A stretch of DNA of 64,000 bases from Candidatus Binatia bacterium (GTDB lineage: Bacteria; Desulfobacterota_B; Binatia; UBA9968; JAJDTQ01). Below the pieces are notes generated by a model. That model searched no databases and was not told the DNA's origin. It saw only the letters and a program-made list of their open reading frames with translations. Each line of letters begins with the position of its first letter. Position 1 is the stretch's first letter. The DNA lies in contig JAJDTQ010000134.1 of NCBI GenBank assembly GCA_022827045.1, forward strand, positions 9,301 through 73,300, written 5' to 3'. The translations under genes and the position numbers were made by a program. This document shows positions 15,979 to 24,747 of this stretch, in pieces.

Positions 15979-17671
15979 GGAACCGTCGGCGCCGCGGCGC
16001 GCGCACCCCGGCTCCGGCCGCCGCCGGGGCCGGAACCGTCCCAGGGGACGGCAGGTCGATCCCGAGGCGCTGGAGCAGGTGCGGGCGTTGCTGGGGGACC
16101 GGCCGCGCCGACGGGACCTCCTCATCGAGCACCTTCACCGTATTCAGGACCGCTACCAGATCCTTTCGGCCGCCCATCTGGCGGCGCTGGCGGACGAGAT
16201 GCGCTTGGCCCTGGCGGAGGTCTACGAGGTGGCGACCTTTTATGCCCACTTCGATGTCGCCCGGGAGGACGCGGCTCCGGCCCCGGATCTCACCGTGCGG
16301 GTGTGCGACGGGCTCGTGTGCGAGATGATGGGCGCACAGGGGCTGCTAGAGGGCCTGCCGGACGCCGTCGGCAACGGCGTCCGGGTGGTGCCGGGGCCGT
16401 GCATGGGCGGCTGCGACCGCGCCCCGGTGGCCAGGGTGGACCGCCGCACCGTGGTGCGGGCTACCGTGGGCGACGTGGCGGCCCTGGCACGGCGCAGGGA
16501 GGTGGAGGCGGAGGTGCCGGCCTACCAGGACTACGGGGAATACGTGGCGGTGGGCGGCTACACGCTGCTCAAGGAATGCCTCGGCGGCGTTCTCGACCGC
16601 GAAGAGGTGGTGGAGAAGGTGTCGGCGTCGGGCCTCCGGGGCCTGGGCGGCGCCGGGTTTCCCACCGGCCGCAAGTGGCAGATCGTCCGCGGCTACCCGG
16701 GCCCTCGGCTCATGACCGTGAACGCGGACGAAGGCGAGCCCGGCACCTTCAAGGACCGCTATTTCATGGAGAGCGATCCGCACCGGTTCCTGGAAGGCGT
16801 GCTGGTGGCGGCCTGGGCGGTGGAAGCGGAGGCCGTCTACATCTACCTGCGGGACGAGTACGCCGAGGTGCGGGAGATCCTGTCGCGGGAGCTGCCCAGG
16901 CTCGCGGAAGCCGGCCTGGACGCACACGTCGAGGTGCACCTGCGCCGCGGCGCCGGAGCCTATATCTGCGGTGAAGAGTCGGCCATGATCGAAAGCATCG
17001 AGGGCAAGCGCGGGCTGCCGCGGCACCGGCCGCCTTATGTCGCGGAGACCGGCCTGTTCGGGCAGCCCACCCTGGTGCAGAACGTCGAGACCCTCTATTG
17101 GGTCCGGGACATCGTGGAGAAGGGACCGGAATGGTTCACGGCCCAGGGCCGCAACGGCGGCGCCGGTCTCCATGCCTACTCGGTATCGGGCCGGGTGGCG
17201 CGGCCGGGCGTCAAGATCGCGCCCACCGGCATCACCGTGCGCGAGCTGATCGACGAGCACTGCGGCGGCATGGAGCCGGGATATCGGCTTAAGGGATACC
17301 TTCCCGGCGGTGCCTCCGGCGGCATGCTGCCCGCCTCCATGGCCGACCTTCCGCTCCAGTTCGGCTCCCTGGAGCAGCACGGCTGTTTCGTCGGCTCCCA
17401 CGGCGTGGTGGTGTTGAGCGACAAGGACGACGTCAAGGCCGTGGTCCGGAACCTGATGCGTTTTTTCAAGCACGAGAGCTGCGGCCAGTGCACCCCGTGC
17501 AGAGTGGGGACGGAGAAGGCGTCGGCGCTCCTGGAGCGGCCCTCGTGGGACGAGCCGCTGCTGGAGGCCCTCGGCGACGCCATGGCCGACGCCTCCATTT
17601 GCGGCCTCGGCCAGGCGGCGCCCAACTCGGTGCGCTGCGCATACCGGTATTTCCGGGAGGAGCTGTCGTGA
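15968..17671 (+). CDS. NuoE-NuoF fusion, NAD-dependent formate dehydrogenase beta subunit
   Basis: A 567-residue protein overlapping the AOR gene by 11 bases. Residues about 30-180 are the NuoE-like [2Fe-2S] domain (YEVATFYAHFD, VCDGLVCEMMG, GPCMGGCDRAP). The remainder is NuoF-like: GLRGLGGAGFPTGRKW for NADH/FMN, VNADEGEPGTFKDR for FMN, GAGAYICGEESA, and the N3 cluster motif ESCGQCTPCRVGT near the end. It should pass electrons from formate to NAD+. A basic N-terminal tail (about 30 residues, RRGRNRPRGR) is extra. The E and F functions, usually two genes (fdsG and fdsB), are joined here. Confidence 0.92.
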   Translation: MAVKEPSAPRRAHPGSGRRRGRNRPRGRQVDPEALEQVRALLGDRPRRRDLLIEHLHRIQDRYQILSAAHLAALADEMRLALAEVYEVATFYAHFDVAREDAAPAPDLTVRVCDGLVCEMMGAQGLLEGLPDAVGNGVRVVPGPCMGGCDRAPVARVDRRTVVRATVGDVAALARRREVEAEVPAYQDYGEYVAVGGYTLLKECLGGVLDREEVVEKVSASGLRGLGGAGFPTGRKWQIVRGYPGPRLMTVNADEGEPGTFKDRYFMESDPHRFLEGVLVAAWAVEAEAVYIYLRDEYAEVREILSRELPRLAEAGLDAHVEVHLRRGAGAYICGEESAMIESIEGKRGLPRHRPPYVAETGLFGQPTLVQNVETLYWVRDIVEKGPEWFTAQGRNGGAGLHAYSVSGRVARPGVKIAPTGITVRELIDEHCGGMEPGYRLKGYLPGGASGGMLPASMADLPLQFGSLEQHGCFVGSHGVVVLSDKDDVKAVVRNLMRFFKHESCGQCTPCRVGTEKASALLERPSWDEPLLEALGDAMADASICGLGQAAPNSVRCAYRYFREELS

Positions 17672-20415
17672 GCGAGCCCCTGCGGTTCACCCTCGACGGC
17701 CATGAGGTGGAGGCGGCGGCCGGCGAGACCATCTGGCAGGTGGCCGAGCGCCACGGCACGACGCTGCCGCACCTGTGCTACGACCCTCAGCCCGGCTACC
17801 GCCCCGACGGCAACTGCCGCGCGTGCATGGTGGAAGTCGAGGGGGAACGCGTGCTGGCCGCTTCGTGCATCCGGCGGCCGGCGGCGGGCATGAAGGTCAG
17901 CACCGGCAGCGAGCGCGCCCAAAGCGCGCGCCGGATGGTGCTGGAGCTGCTGGTGGCCGACCAGCCCGGGCGCGACGTCGCCCATGACTCGCGCTCGCGT
18001 CTGTGGCAGTGGGCCGAGCGGCTGGAGGTCGCGGACAGCCGGTTCCCGGCCCGCGAAGCGCCCGCGCCCGACGCCAGCCATCCGGCCATGCGCGTGGCGC
18101 TGGACGCGTGCATCCACTGCACGTTGTGCGTGCGCGCCTGCCGCGAGGTGCAGGTGAACGACGTCATCGGCATGGCCCACCGGGGCGCCGGCGCCAAGAT
18201 CGTCTTCGACTTCGACGACCCCATGGGCGACAGCACCTGCGTGGCCTGCGGCGAGTGCGTGCAGGCGTGTCCCACCGGCGCCCTGATGCCCGCGACCCTG
18301 GTGGATGCGGCCGGGGTGGACAAGCGCGAGGCCCTTGCCGAGGTGCCCAGCGTCTGCCCTTATTGCGGCGTGGGGTGCCAGATCGGCTACCGGGTCAAGG
18401 ACAACGCCATCGTCGCGGTGGAGGGCCGCGACGGTCCGTCCAATCGCGGACGCCTGTGCGTCAAGGGCCGCTTCGGCTTCGACTACGTCAGCCATCCGCA
18501 CCGTCTCACCGTGCCGTTGATTCGCCGGGACGATGCGCCCAAGGATGCCTCCGTGGACGTGGATCCGGCAAACCCCTACAGCCACTTCCGCGAAGCCACG
18601 TGGGAGGAGGCGCTCGATGCGGCGGCCGCGGGCCTGCGGGAGATACGGGACCGAGACGGCGGTGATGCGCTGGCGGGTTACGGCTCCGCCAAGGGCTCCA
18701 ACGAGGAAGCGTACCTGGTGCAGAAGCTCGTGCGCACGGGTTTCGGCACCAACAACGTGGACCACTGCACCCGCCTTTGCCACGCATCGTCGGTGGCGGC
18801 TCTGATGGAGGGCATCGGCTCCGCCGCCGTGACCGCGCCCTTCACCGCCTGCGAGGAGTCCGACGTCATTATCGTCATCGGCGCCAACCCCACGGAGAAT
18901 CATCCGGTGGCGGCCACCTACTTCAAGCAGGCCGCCAAACGCGGCGCCCAGCTCATCGTGATGGATCCGCGCGGCCAGGCCTTGCGGCGCCACGCCACCC
19001 GGATGCTTCAGTTCAAGCCCGGCGCCGACGTGGCGCTGCTCAACGCGCTGCTCAACGTCATCGTCGCCGAAGGGCTCTACGACCGCGACTACGTGGCAGC
19101 CCACACCGACGGATTCGAGGAGCTGGAACGGCACGTGGCGGAGTTCACGCCCGAGGCCATGTCGGAGATCTGCGGGGTTGAACCGGAGACCCTCCGCTCG
19201 GTGGCGCGGCTCTACGCCGGCGCCCGGGCCGCCATGATCTTTTGGGGCATGGGGATCTCGCAGCACATCCACGGCACCGACAACGCCCGCTGCCTCATCG
19301 CCCTGGCGCTGCTCACCGGCCAGGTGGGCCGGCCCGGCACCGGACTGCATCCGTTGCGCGGGCAGAACAACGTGCAGGGGGCTTCGGACGCCGGCCTCAT
19401 CCCGATGTTCTATCCCGACTACCGCTCGGTGGAAGAGGCGGATACGCGCCGGCGTTTCGAGGAAGTCTGGGACATGGCGCTGGATCCGCGCCGCGGCCTC
19501 ACGGTCATGGAGATCGTCGACGCGGTGCACGCCGGGCAGATCAAGGGCATGTACATCATGGGCGAGAATCCGGCCATGTCGGATCCCGACGTCCAGCACG
19601 CGCGCGAGGCCCTGGCGAGCCTCGAGCATCTGGTGGTGCAGGAGATATTCCTGACCGAGACGGCGTTTCACGCGGACGTGGTGCTGCCGGCGTCGGCCTG
19701 GCCCGAGAAGGACGGCACGGTCACCAACAGCAACCGGCAGGTGCAGATGGGCCGGGCCGCGCTCGAGCCGCCGGCCGGAGTCCGGCAGGACTGGTGGATC
19801 GTCCAGGAGATCGCGCGGCGCATGGGCCTCGACTGGGACTACACCGGGCCGGCCGACGTCTTCGCGGAGATGAAGCGCGTCATGCCGTCCCTGGACCACA
19901 TCACCTGGGAGCGGGTGAAGCGGGAAAGCTCCGTAACCTATCCGTGCGCGGCACCGGATCAGCCGGGGGCGGAGGTGGTGTTCGGCGAGGGCTTCCCCAC
20001 CGCCAGCGGACGCGGCAGGCTCGTCCCCGTAGACATCATCCCCCCCGACGAGCAGCCCGACGAGGCGTTCCCGATGATCCTCAGCACCGGCCGGCAGCTG
20101 GAGCACTGGCACACGGGCGCCATCACCCGGCGCGCCAGCGTGCTGGATGATCTCGAGCCCGAGGCGGTGGCCAACCTGTCTCCAGGGGAGCTGCGCCGCC
20201 TGGGCGTGTCGCCGGGGGAGTTCGTCCGCGTATCCACCCGGCGAGGCGTCATCGAGATCAGGTCGCGGGCCGACAGCGCGGTCCCCGACGGATGCGTCTT
20301 CATTCCCTTCTGTTTCGCCGAGGCGGCGGTCAACCTGCTGACCAACCCGGCGCTGGATCCCTACGGCAAGATTCCCGAGTACAAGTTCTGCGCGGCCAGA
20401 GTAGAACCGCTGTAG
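17668..20415 (+). CDS. Formate dehydrogenase alpha (catalytic) subunit, Cys type
   Basis: A 915-residue protein from GTG 17668, overlapping the NuoEF stop (GTGA), with GGGAGGAGC upstream. Domains in order: N-terminal [2Fe-2S] domain (CYDPQPGYRPDGNCRAC), a His/Cys region and two [4Fe-4S] ferredoxin motifs (CIHCTLCVRAC, CVACGECVQAC), the molybdopterin domain 4Fe-4S motif (CPYCGVGC) and a C-terminal molydopterin-dinucleotide-binding domain. The catalytic position is Cys371 (HCTRLCHASS), not selenocysteine. The whole resembles FdsA/FdhF of soluble NAD-linked complexes oxidising formate to CO2. No FdsD or FdhD gene is adjacent. Confidence 0.93.
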   Translation: MSEPLRFTLDGHEVEAAAGETIWQVAERHGTTLPHLCYDPQPGYRPDGNCRACMVEVEGERVLAASCIRRPAAGMKVSTGSERAQSARRMVLELLVADQPGRDVAHDSRSRLWQWAERLEVADSRFPAREAPAPDASHPAMRVALDACIHCTLCVRACREVQVNDVIGMAHRGAGAKIVFDFDDPMGDSTCVACGECVQACPTGALMPATLVDAAGVDKREALAEVPSVCPYCGVGCQIGYRVKDNAIVAVEGRDGPSNRGRLCVKGRFGFDYVSHPHRLTVPLIRRDDAPKDASVDVDPANPYSHFREATWEEALDAAAAGLREIRDRDGGDALAGYGSAKGSNEEAYLVQKLVRTGFGTNNVDHCTRLCHASSVAALMEGIGSAAVTAPFTACEESDVIIVIGANPTENHPVAATYFKQAAKRGAQLIVMDPRGQALRRHATRMLQFKPGADVALLNALLNVIVAEGLYDRDYVAAHTDGFEELERHVAEFTPEAMSEICGVEPETLRSVARLYAGARAAMIFWGMGISQHIHGTDNARCLIALALLTGQVGRPGTGLHPLRGQNNVQGASDAGLIPMFYPDYRSVEEADTRRRFEEVWDMALDPRRGLTVMEIVDAVHAGQIKGMYIMGENPAMSDPDVQHAREALASLEHLVVQEIFLTETAFHADVVLPASAWPEKDGTVTNSNRQVQMGRAALEPPAGVRQDWWIVQEIARRMGLDWDYTGPADVFAEMKRVMPSLDHITWERVKRESSVTYPCAAPDQPGAEVVFGEGFPTASGRGRLVPVDIIPPDEQPDEAFPMILSTGRQLEHWHTGAITRRASVLDDLEPEAVANLSPGELRRLGVSPGEFVRVSTRRGVIEIRSRADSAVPDGCVFIPFCFAEAAVNLLTNPALDPYGKIPEYKFCAARVEPL

Positions 20416-20426
20416 CGGACACGGAA

Positions 20427-20498
20427 TCAGTACTGCAGCAGTGCGGCGATGGTGAGGCTGACGGCGATGGACAAAGCTATGACGAGCCAGACTTCCAA
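20427..20498 (-). CDS. Candidate 23-residue single-helix membrane peptide
   Basis: On the minus strand a perfect AGGAGG (20505-20510) stands six bases before TTG at 20498. The frame reads MEVWLVIALSIAVSLTIAALLQY and stops with TGA (20427-20429). The peptide is one continuous hydrophobic helix with Trp near one end and Tyr at the other, as in small membrane subunits such as CydX or KdpF. It follows LemA on the same strand (120-base gap) and is convergent with the formate dehydrogenase gene. Function unknown; the strong ribosome site is the main support. Confidence 0.5.
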   Translation of the reverse strand: MEVWLVIALSIAVSLTIAALLQY

Positions 20499-20618
20499 GT
20501 GAAACCTCCTTTCACAAGAAAGTCTAACAAATAAAGTCAATTAAATCAAATTTACGGCCGGAATAGCAGTGGGCCGGTAACTGACGCACTACCCCTGAAG
20601 GCACCTTGGCCGGCAAGA

Positions 20619-21191
20619 TCAAAAGCTCACCCTGGGGGTTTCCCTGGCCGCTTCCTCGACCTGGAAGTACTCCGCCTTCTCCACCCCCGCAAGGTCCGCG
20701 TAGAAGCGCCCCGGCAGCCTTCGCACGAAGGTGTTGACCGCGGTGACGCTGTCGTTGAACCGCTTGCGCTCCACCGCCAGGCGGTTCTCGGTGCCTTCGA
20801 GCTGGTCCTGGAGCTTCAGGAAGGACTGGTTGGACTTGAGCTGAGGGTATTGCTCGCGCAGGACCAGCAGCCGGGACAATGCTCGCTCGAAGCCGGCGGC
20901 CGCCTGTGCCTTCTGATTGACCGTGCCGGCCTGGAAATAGGCTTTGCGCGCGTTGGCCACTCCCAGGTAGATCTTTTCCTCTTGCTTGGCCACGCCCTTG
21001 ACGGTTTCTATCAGGTTGGGGATCAGCTCGAAGCGGCGCTGGAGCTGGTTCTCCACCTGCGCCCACTGGTTCTTGACCCCTTCGTCCAGCGTAATGGCGC
21101 GGTTGTACCCGTTCAGGACGCAGCCTCCCGCCAGCAAGACCATCCCGACCACCGCCGCCAGCATGATCAAAATAATCCTTGATGCGCTCAC
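20619..21191 (-). CDS. LemA family lipoprotein
   Basis: A 190-residue protein with a hydrophobic N-terminus ending in a lipobox (LLAGGC, Cys24) followed by GYNRAITLDEGVKNQWAQVENQLQRRFELIPNLI, the hallmark LemA sequence. The rest is a helical bundle (QLKSNQSFLKLQDQLEGTENRLAVER). LemA proteins are membrane-anchored and commonly paired with TPM-domain proteins, as here. They are linked to envelope stress but have no defined reaction. The gene is downstream of the TPM gene in the same direction with an 82-base gap that contains a palindromic repeat. Confidence 0.95.
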   Translation of the reverse strand: MSASRIILIMLAAVVGMVLLAGGCVLNGYNRAITLDEGVKNQWAQVENQLQRRFELIPNLIETVKGVAKQEEKIYLGVANARKAYFQAGTVNQKAQAAAGFERALSRLLVLREQYPQLKSNQSFLKLQDQLEGTENRLAVERKRFNDSVTAVNTFVRRLPGRFYADLAGVEKAEYFQVEEAARETPRVSF

Positions 21192-21241
21192 GCCCTCTCC
21201 CCCTTACACGTTTCAGTCAGATTTGATTATCGGTCATGCAG

Positions 21242-21262
21242 GGGCGGGTTTCAAACCCGCCC
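21242..21262. repeat. Perfect 21-base palindromic repeat
   Basis: Ten-base arms GGGCGGGTTT / AAACCCGCCC around one C, between the TPM and LemA genes. This palindrome type is scattered in many bacterial genomes as a short interspersed repeat. Transcribed, it would form a strong hairpin that could lower LemA expression relative to TPM. Confidence 0.75.
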
Positions 21263-21273
21263 TCGCCCTGACG

Positions 21274-22110
21274 TCACCACCCGGCGCCGCCCCCGCCTCC
21301 GCCAAAACCTCCGCCACCGCCGAAGGAACCTCCGAAGCCGCCTCCGAACCCACCTCCCAGGCCGCCGCCCATGGGGGCGCCCCAGGAGCGCCCGCCGCCG
21401 AGAAGGCTGCCGAGGAGGGCTCCCATCAGAAGGCCCGACGCAGCACCCCGGCCGCCCCAGGCCGTGCGGTGACGCCGCCGCCGTAGAGAGCTCAGGACGA
21501 ACAGCAGCACCAGGATCGGCATCAGCGAGGCGCCGATGCCGGTGTTGCGGGCCACGCGCCGGCGTCCGTCGCGGATCCGGTAGTCGGGAGCGCCGGTGAG
21601 CTTCACCCGCGCCGCGTCCGCCACCCGGTTGGCTGTGGCGACGGTGAGAGCCATCAACCCCTGGGCGTACTTGCCCGCCCTGAAGAAGTCCGCTGCCACC
21701 CGGCGCGAGGCCGTACCCGCCCAGGAGTCGGGCAGCACCCCCTCCAGGCCGTACCCGGTGTGAATCCGCACCCGCCGCTCCTTGACCGTCAGGGCGATGA
21801 GCGCGCCGTTGTCCTTGCCTTTGCGGCCGAGCTTCCAGGCCTCCGCGTGGCGCTGGACGAAGCCGAAGAAGTCCTCCCCGCCGGTGGTGGGCACGGTCAG
21901 GACCTTGACCTGGGCGGTGGTCTTCTGTTCCAGTTCGCGCAGCCAGCCCTCCATCCGGCGTTCGGTGGCGGCATCGATGAGGCCGGCGGTGTCCACCACG
22001 TACGTCCCCGGGTCCCGGACCGTCACGGCGGCGCCCGCCGGCGGAGCCAGCCAGGTCGCGAGGCACAGCAGCAACAGGCCGGGAAGGAAACGCGTCGCCC
22101 TACCATTCAT
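21274..22110 (-). CDS. TPM domain (YgcG/Psb32-like) membrane protein
   Basis: A 278-residue protein: signal peptide 1-27, TPM domain about 33-165 (YVVDTAGLIDAATERRMEGWL, VKVLTVPTTGG, DNGALIALTVKERRVRIHTGYGLEG), one transmembrane helix about 193-207 (LMPILVLLFVLSSL), and a C-terminal Gly-rich tail made of GGGFGG-type repeats. This is the standard YgcG layout, a partner of LemA. Its start overlaps the upstream 240-residue gene by 11 bases, so the three form an operon. Confidence 0.93.
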   Translation of the reverse strand: MNGRATRFLPGLLLLCLATWLAPPAGAAVTVRDPGTYVVDTAGLIDAATERRMEGWLRELEQKTTAQVKVLTVPTTGGEDFFGFVQRHAEAWKLGRKGKDNGALIALTVKERRVRIHTGYGLEGVLPDSWAGTASRRVAADFFRAGKYAQGLMALTVATANRVADAARVKLTGAPDYRIRDGRRRVARNTGIGASLMPILVLLFVLSSLRRRRHRTAWGGRGAASGLLMGALLGSLLGGGRSWGAPMGGGLGGGFGGGFGGSFGGGGGFGGGGGGAGW

Positions 22111-22822
22111 CGATGAGGGTCCTCAGGGCGTCCACGTCCGCGTAGAGGGTCTTGAACTCCTCCCAGCCGTGGTTGCTCCGCTCGTCGACGGTGCTGCGCA
22201 CCCCGGGCAGTGACCGGTGGATGCCCTCCTCGACCGCCGCCACCGCGTCCATGGCCGCCTTGGGCTCGACGTCGCCGTGGAGCCACAGCAGCCCGCGCAA
22301 CGATCGCAGCAGGCGCTCTCCCACGTCCACCTCCACGGTGGTCAGGGCCTTGTCCCGCCCCGCCGCGGCCAGCAGCGCCTGCCTCATGCCGAGCTGGATG
22401 GTCTTGAGCTCGCGCTCGCACTGGTGTCTCACGTCCACGGCCTGAAGCGACAACTCCTGGAAGCAGTCCTCGCCGAACACGCAGATATGGCGCTGGGCGA
22501 TCTCCAGCAGCTCCAGCGGAAAGGTGTCCCGGGATGCCTCGATGTACTCCGGCGTCATGATCAGAGGTGCGGCGATTCGCGCCTTTCCAAGGCGCGGGCC
22601 CTGGCGCGCCAACTGCCGCAGCATGTCGAGGTCTACGGCTCCCACCACGAAGACGCTCCGCGCCGTGTGGGAGCGGGGGTTGAAAACGCCGGCGGCGATG
22701 GCGCCGAACAGCGTCAGGGACCGGGCGTTGTCGCCGGCAAGCTCCTTAAGGGTATCGGCGTAGCGTCCGATGGGCGCTCGCATGGCTTCCGGTATGCCTT
22801 CCAGGGTGTGTTCCTTCGCCAT
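22100..22822 (-). CDS. Nucleotidyltransferase-like protein of TPM/LemA operon
   Basis: A 240-residue soluble protein, first gene of the operon. ARSLTLFGAIAAGVFNPRSHTARSVFVVGAVDLDML resembles the start of a nucleotidyltransferase fold (LFGSxAxG then xDxDL), but the signature is weak and only one acidic pair is visible. A helical C-terminal half (about 130-240) follows. I have seen such proteins beside TPM genes; no activity is established. It has no signal peptide or membrane segment. Confidence 0.55.
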   Translation of the reverse strand: MAKEHTLEGIPEAMRAPIGRYADTLKELAGDNARSLTLFGAIAAGVFNPRSHTARSVFVVGAVDLDMLRQLARQGPRLGKARIAAPLIMTPEYIEASRDTFPLELLEIAQRHICVFGEDCFQELSLQAVDVRHQCERELKTIQLGMRQALLAAAGRDKALTTVEVDVGERLLRSLRGLLWLHGDVEPKAAMDAVAAVEEGIHRSLPGVRSTVDERSNHGWEEFKTLYADVDALRTLIDEW

Positions 22823-22966
22823 AACCTCTCGTCTCCATTGACAGTGTTCACTTTAGGTGCACGTTGGTTCACTTTACCGGACAACTCCCCGTTGTGACAG
22901 GCGGTGTCGACATTGAATCGGATGGCTCGCCGGGATATCCTGCCCTACAAGCAAGAGGGGACGCAC

Positions 22967-24706
22967 TTGGCCACCACCGGCATCCGCTACCAGCCCGACG
23001 AACATCCTCCGACAGCGGTCTCCCTGGGACTGGGTCTGCAGCTCGCGGTCATCAGCGTTACGGTGACCGTGTTGATCCCCACGGTGGTGATGCGCGCCGG
23101 CGGCGCCACCGAAGCCTACCTGGCATGGGCGGTGTTCGCCGCCACCTTCATCTGCGGGGCGGCCACCGTGCTGCAAACGGTTCGGCTCGGCCGCATCGGC
23201 ATGGGCCACGTGCTCATGATGGGCAGCTCCGGGGCGTTCATCGCGGTCTGCATCACCGCGGTGGCCGATGGCGGTCCGCCGCTGCTCGCCACGCTGGTGG
23301 CGGCGGCGGCGCTATTCCAGATCGTCCTGTCCGAGCGCCTCTCGCTGTTTCGGCGGGTGCTGACGCCGACCGTCTCGGGAACGGTGATCCTGCTGATACC
23401 GGTAACGGTGATGCCGGCCATCTTCGACATCATGGGAGATGTGCCGGACGGAAGCCCGGCGGCTGCCGCTCCGCTGAGCGCTCTCGTGACCGTCCTGGTC
23501 GTGGTCGGCGTATCGCTGAAGGGGACAGGGGCGTTGCGCCTGTGGGCGCCGGTCGTCGGCGTCGTGGCGGGTTCGGCGGCTGCCGCTTTTTTCGGGATCT
23601 ATGACCTCGAACGGGTCGCCGGAGCCTCGTGGGTCGGATTCCCTGCCGGCCAGTGGACCGGCTTCGCTTTCGACTTCGGGCCGGCGTTCTGGCCGCTTCT
23701 TCCGGCCTTCCTGCTGGTGGCGCTGATCGGGTCCATCCGCACCATCAGCAGCTCCGTCGCGGCCCAGCGCACGTCCTGGCGGCGCCCGCGGGCCGTGGAC
23801 TTCCGGGCGGTTCAGGGCGCGGCCGCGGTGGACGGCCTCGGCAACCTGCTCTCCGGTCTCGCCGGGACGGTTCCCAACACGGCCTACACCACGGGGGTAT
23901 CCCTGGCCGAGCTCACCGGCGTTGCCGCCCGCGCCCTCGGGGTGGCCGCCGGGGTCGTCCTCATGACGGTGGCTTTCCTTCCCAAGGCACTCGCTCTGCT
24001 GCTGGCGATCCCGAATCCCGTCATCGCCGCGTACATGACCGTCATCGTCGCGATGCTCTTCGTCATCGGCATGAAGATGGTGCTCCAGGAGGGTCTCGAC
24101 TACCGACGGGGACTGGTGGTGGGCGTGGCCTTCTGGATCGGCGTCGGGTTCGAGGGCGGCATGATATTCCCGGAGTATTTCGCCGAGTTCGCCGGCGGGT
24201 TGTTTCAAAACGGAATAACGGCGGGCGGTCTTACGGCGATCCTCATGACCGCGTTCGTGGAATTGACCGAACCGCGCCGCAGCCGTTTCGAAGGTGAAGT
24301 CAGCGTATCGGTACTCCCGAAAACGAGGAAGTTTCTCGGCGAGTTCACTTCCCGCTACGGTTGGGATACGGCGATGGCGGATCGGCTCCAGGCCGCGGCG
24401 GAGGAGACGCTGTTGACCCTCATCCGGCAGGACAAGGGCGACCGGCAGGCCTTGCGGCAAAGGCTTCTCCTCGAAGCGCACCGGCAGGGCGGCGGGGCGG
24501 TTCTGGAGTTCGTCGTCGCACCCGGAGAGGAGAACCTGCAGGATCGGATAGCGCTGCTGGCCGAGCACGCCGGCGATACGCCAAACGAGTCGGAAATGTC
24601 GCTTCGACTGTTGCGGCACCTTGCCGCGTGGGTGCGTCATCAGCAATACCATGACACGGACATCCTGACGGTGCGGGTGGAAGCCCCGCCGCCGGCGCGG
24701 GAATGA
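22967..24706 (+). CDS. NCS2-type (xanthine/uracil) permease fused to degenerate anti-sigma-like ATPase domain, copy 1
   Basis: About 579 residues. I prefer TTG 22967 (AGAGGGG at 22954-22960) because the protein then lines up with its 577-residue paralogue at 37044-38777; ATG 22922 and GTG 22904 are alternatives. Residues about 1-450 are a 12-14-helix NCS2 permease (GHVLMMGSSGAFIA, LFRRVLTPTVSGTVILLIPVTVMP, GLAGTVPNTAYTTG). Residues about 455-579 are soluble: AADRLQ-type helix, AAEETLLTLI, LEFVVAPGEENLQDR, LRLLRHLAAWVRHQQYH. They resemble the RsbW/HATPase_c_2 fold with the N-box Asn missing. It lies 41 bases before the synthase gene, probably in one transcript. Confidence 0.8.
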   Translation: MATTGIRYQPDEHPPTAVSLGLGLQLAVISVTVTVLIPTVVMRAGGATEAYLAWAVFAATFICGAATVLQTVRLGRIGMGHVLMMGSSGAFIAVCITAVADGGPPLLATLVAAAALFQIVLSERLSLFRRVLTPTVSGTVILLIPVTVMPAIFDIMGDVPDGSPAAAAPLSALVTVLVVVGVSLKGTGALRLWAPVVGVVAGSAAAAFFGIYDLERVAGASWVGFPAGQWTGFAFDFGPAFWPLLPAFLLVALIGSIRTISSSVAAQRTSWRRPRAVDFRAVQGAAAVDGLGNLLSGLAGTVPNTAYTTGVSLAELTGVAARALGVAAGVVLMTVAFLPKALALLLAIPNPVIAAYMTVIVAMLFVIGMKMVLQEGLDYRRGLVVGVAFWIGVGFEGGMIFPEYFAEFAGGLFQNGITAGGLTAILMTAFVELTEPRRSRFEGEVSVSVLPKTRKFLGEFTSRYGWDTAMADRLQAAAEETLLTLIRQDKGDRQALRQRLLLEAHRQGGGAVLEFVVAPGEENLQDRIALLAEHAGDTPNESEMSLRLLRHLAAWVRHQQYHDTDILTVRVEAPPPARE

Positions 24707-24747
24707 CCCTCCGCAGGGGTCGCCCGGACCACGGACTGGAGAAGAAC

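Noticed and set aside
13825..16125. A 766-codon open frame on the minus strand
   Set aside because: Spans the AOR gene and parts of its two neighbours; composition is that of a shadow frame.
17176..20112. A 978-codon open frame on the minus strand
   Set aside because: It is antisense to the formate dehydrogenase gene, rich in His, Arg and Ala with no domain motifs; such frames arise by chance in GC-rich coding DNA.
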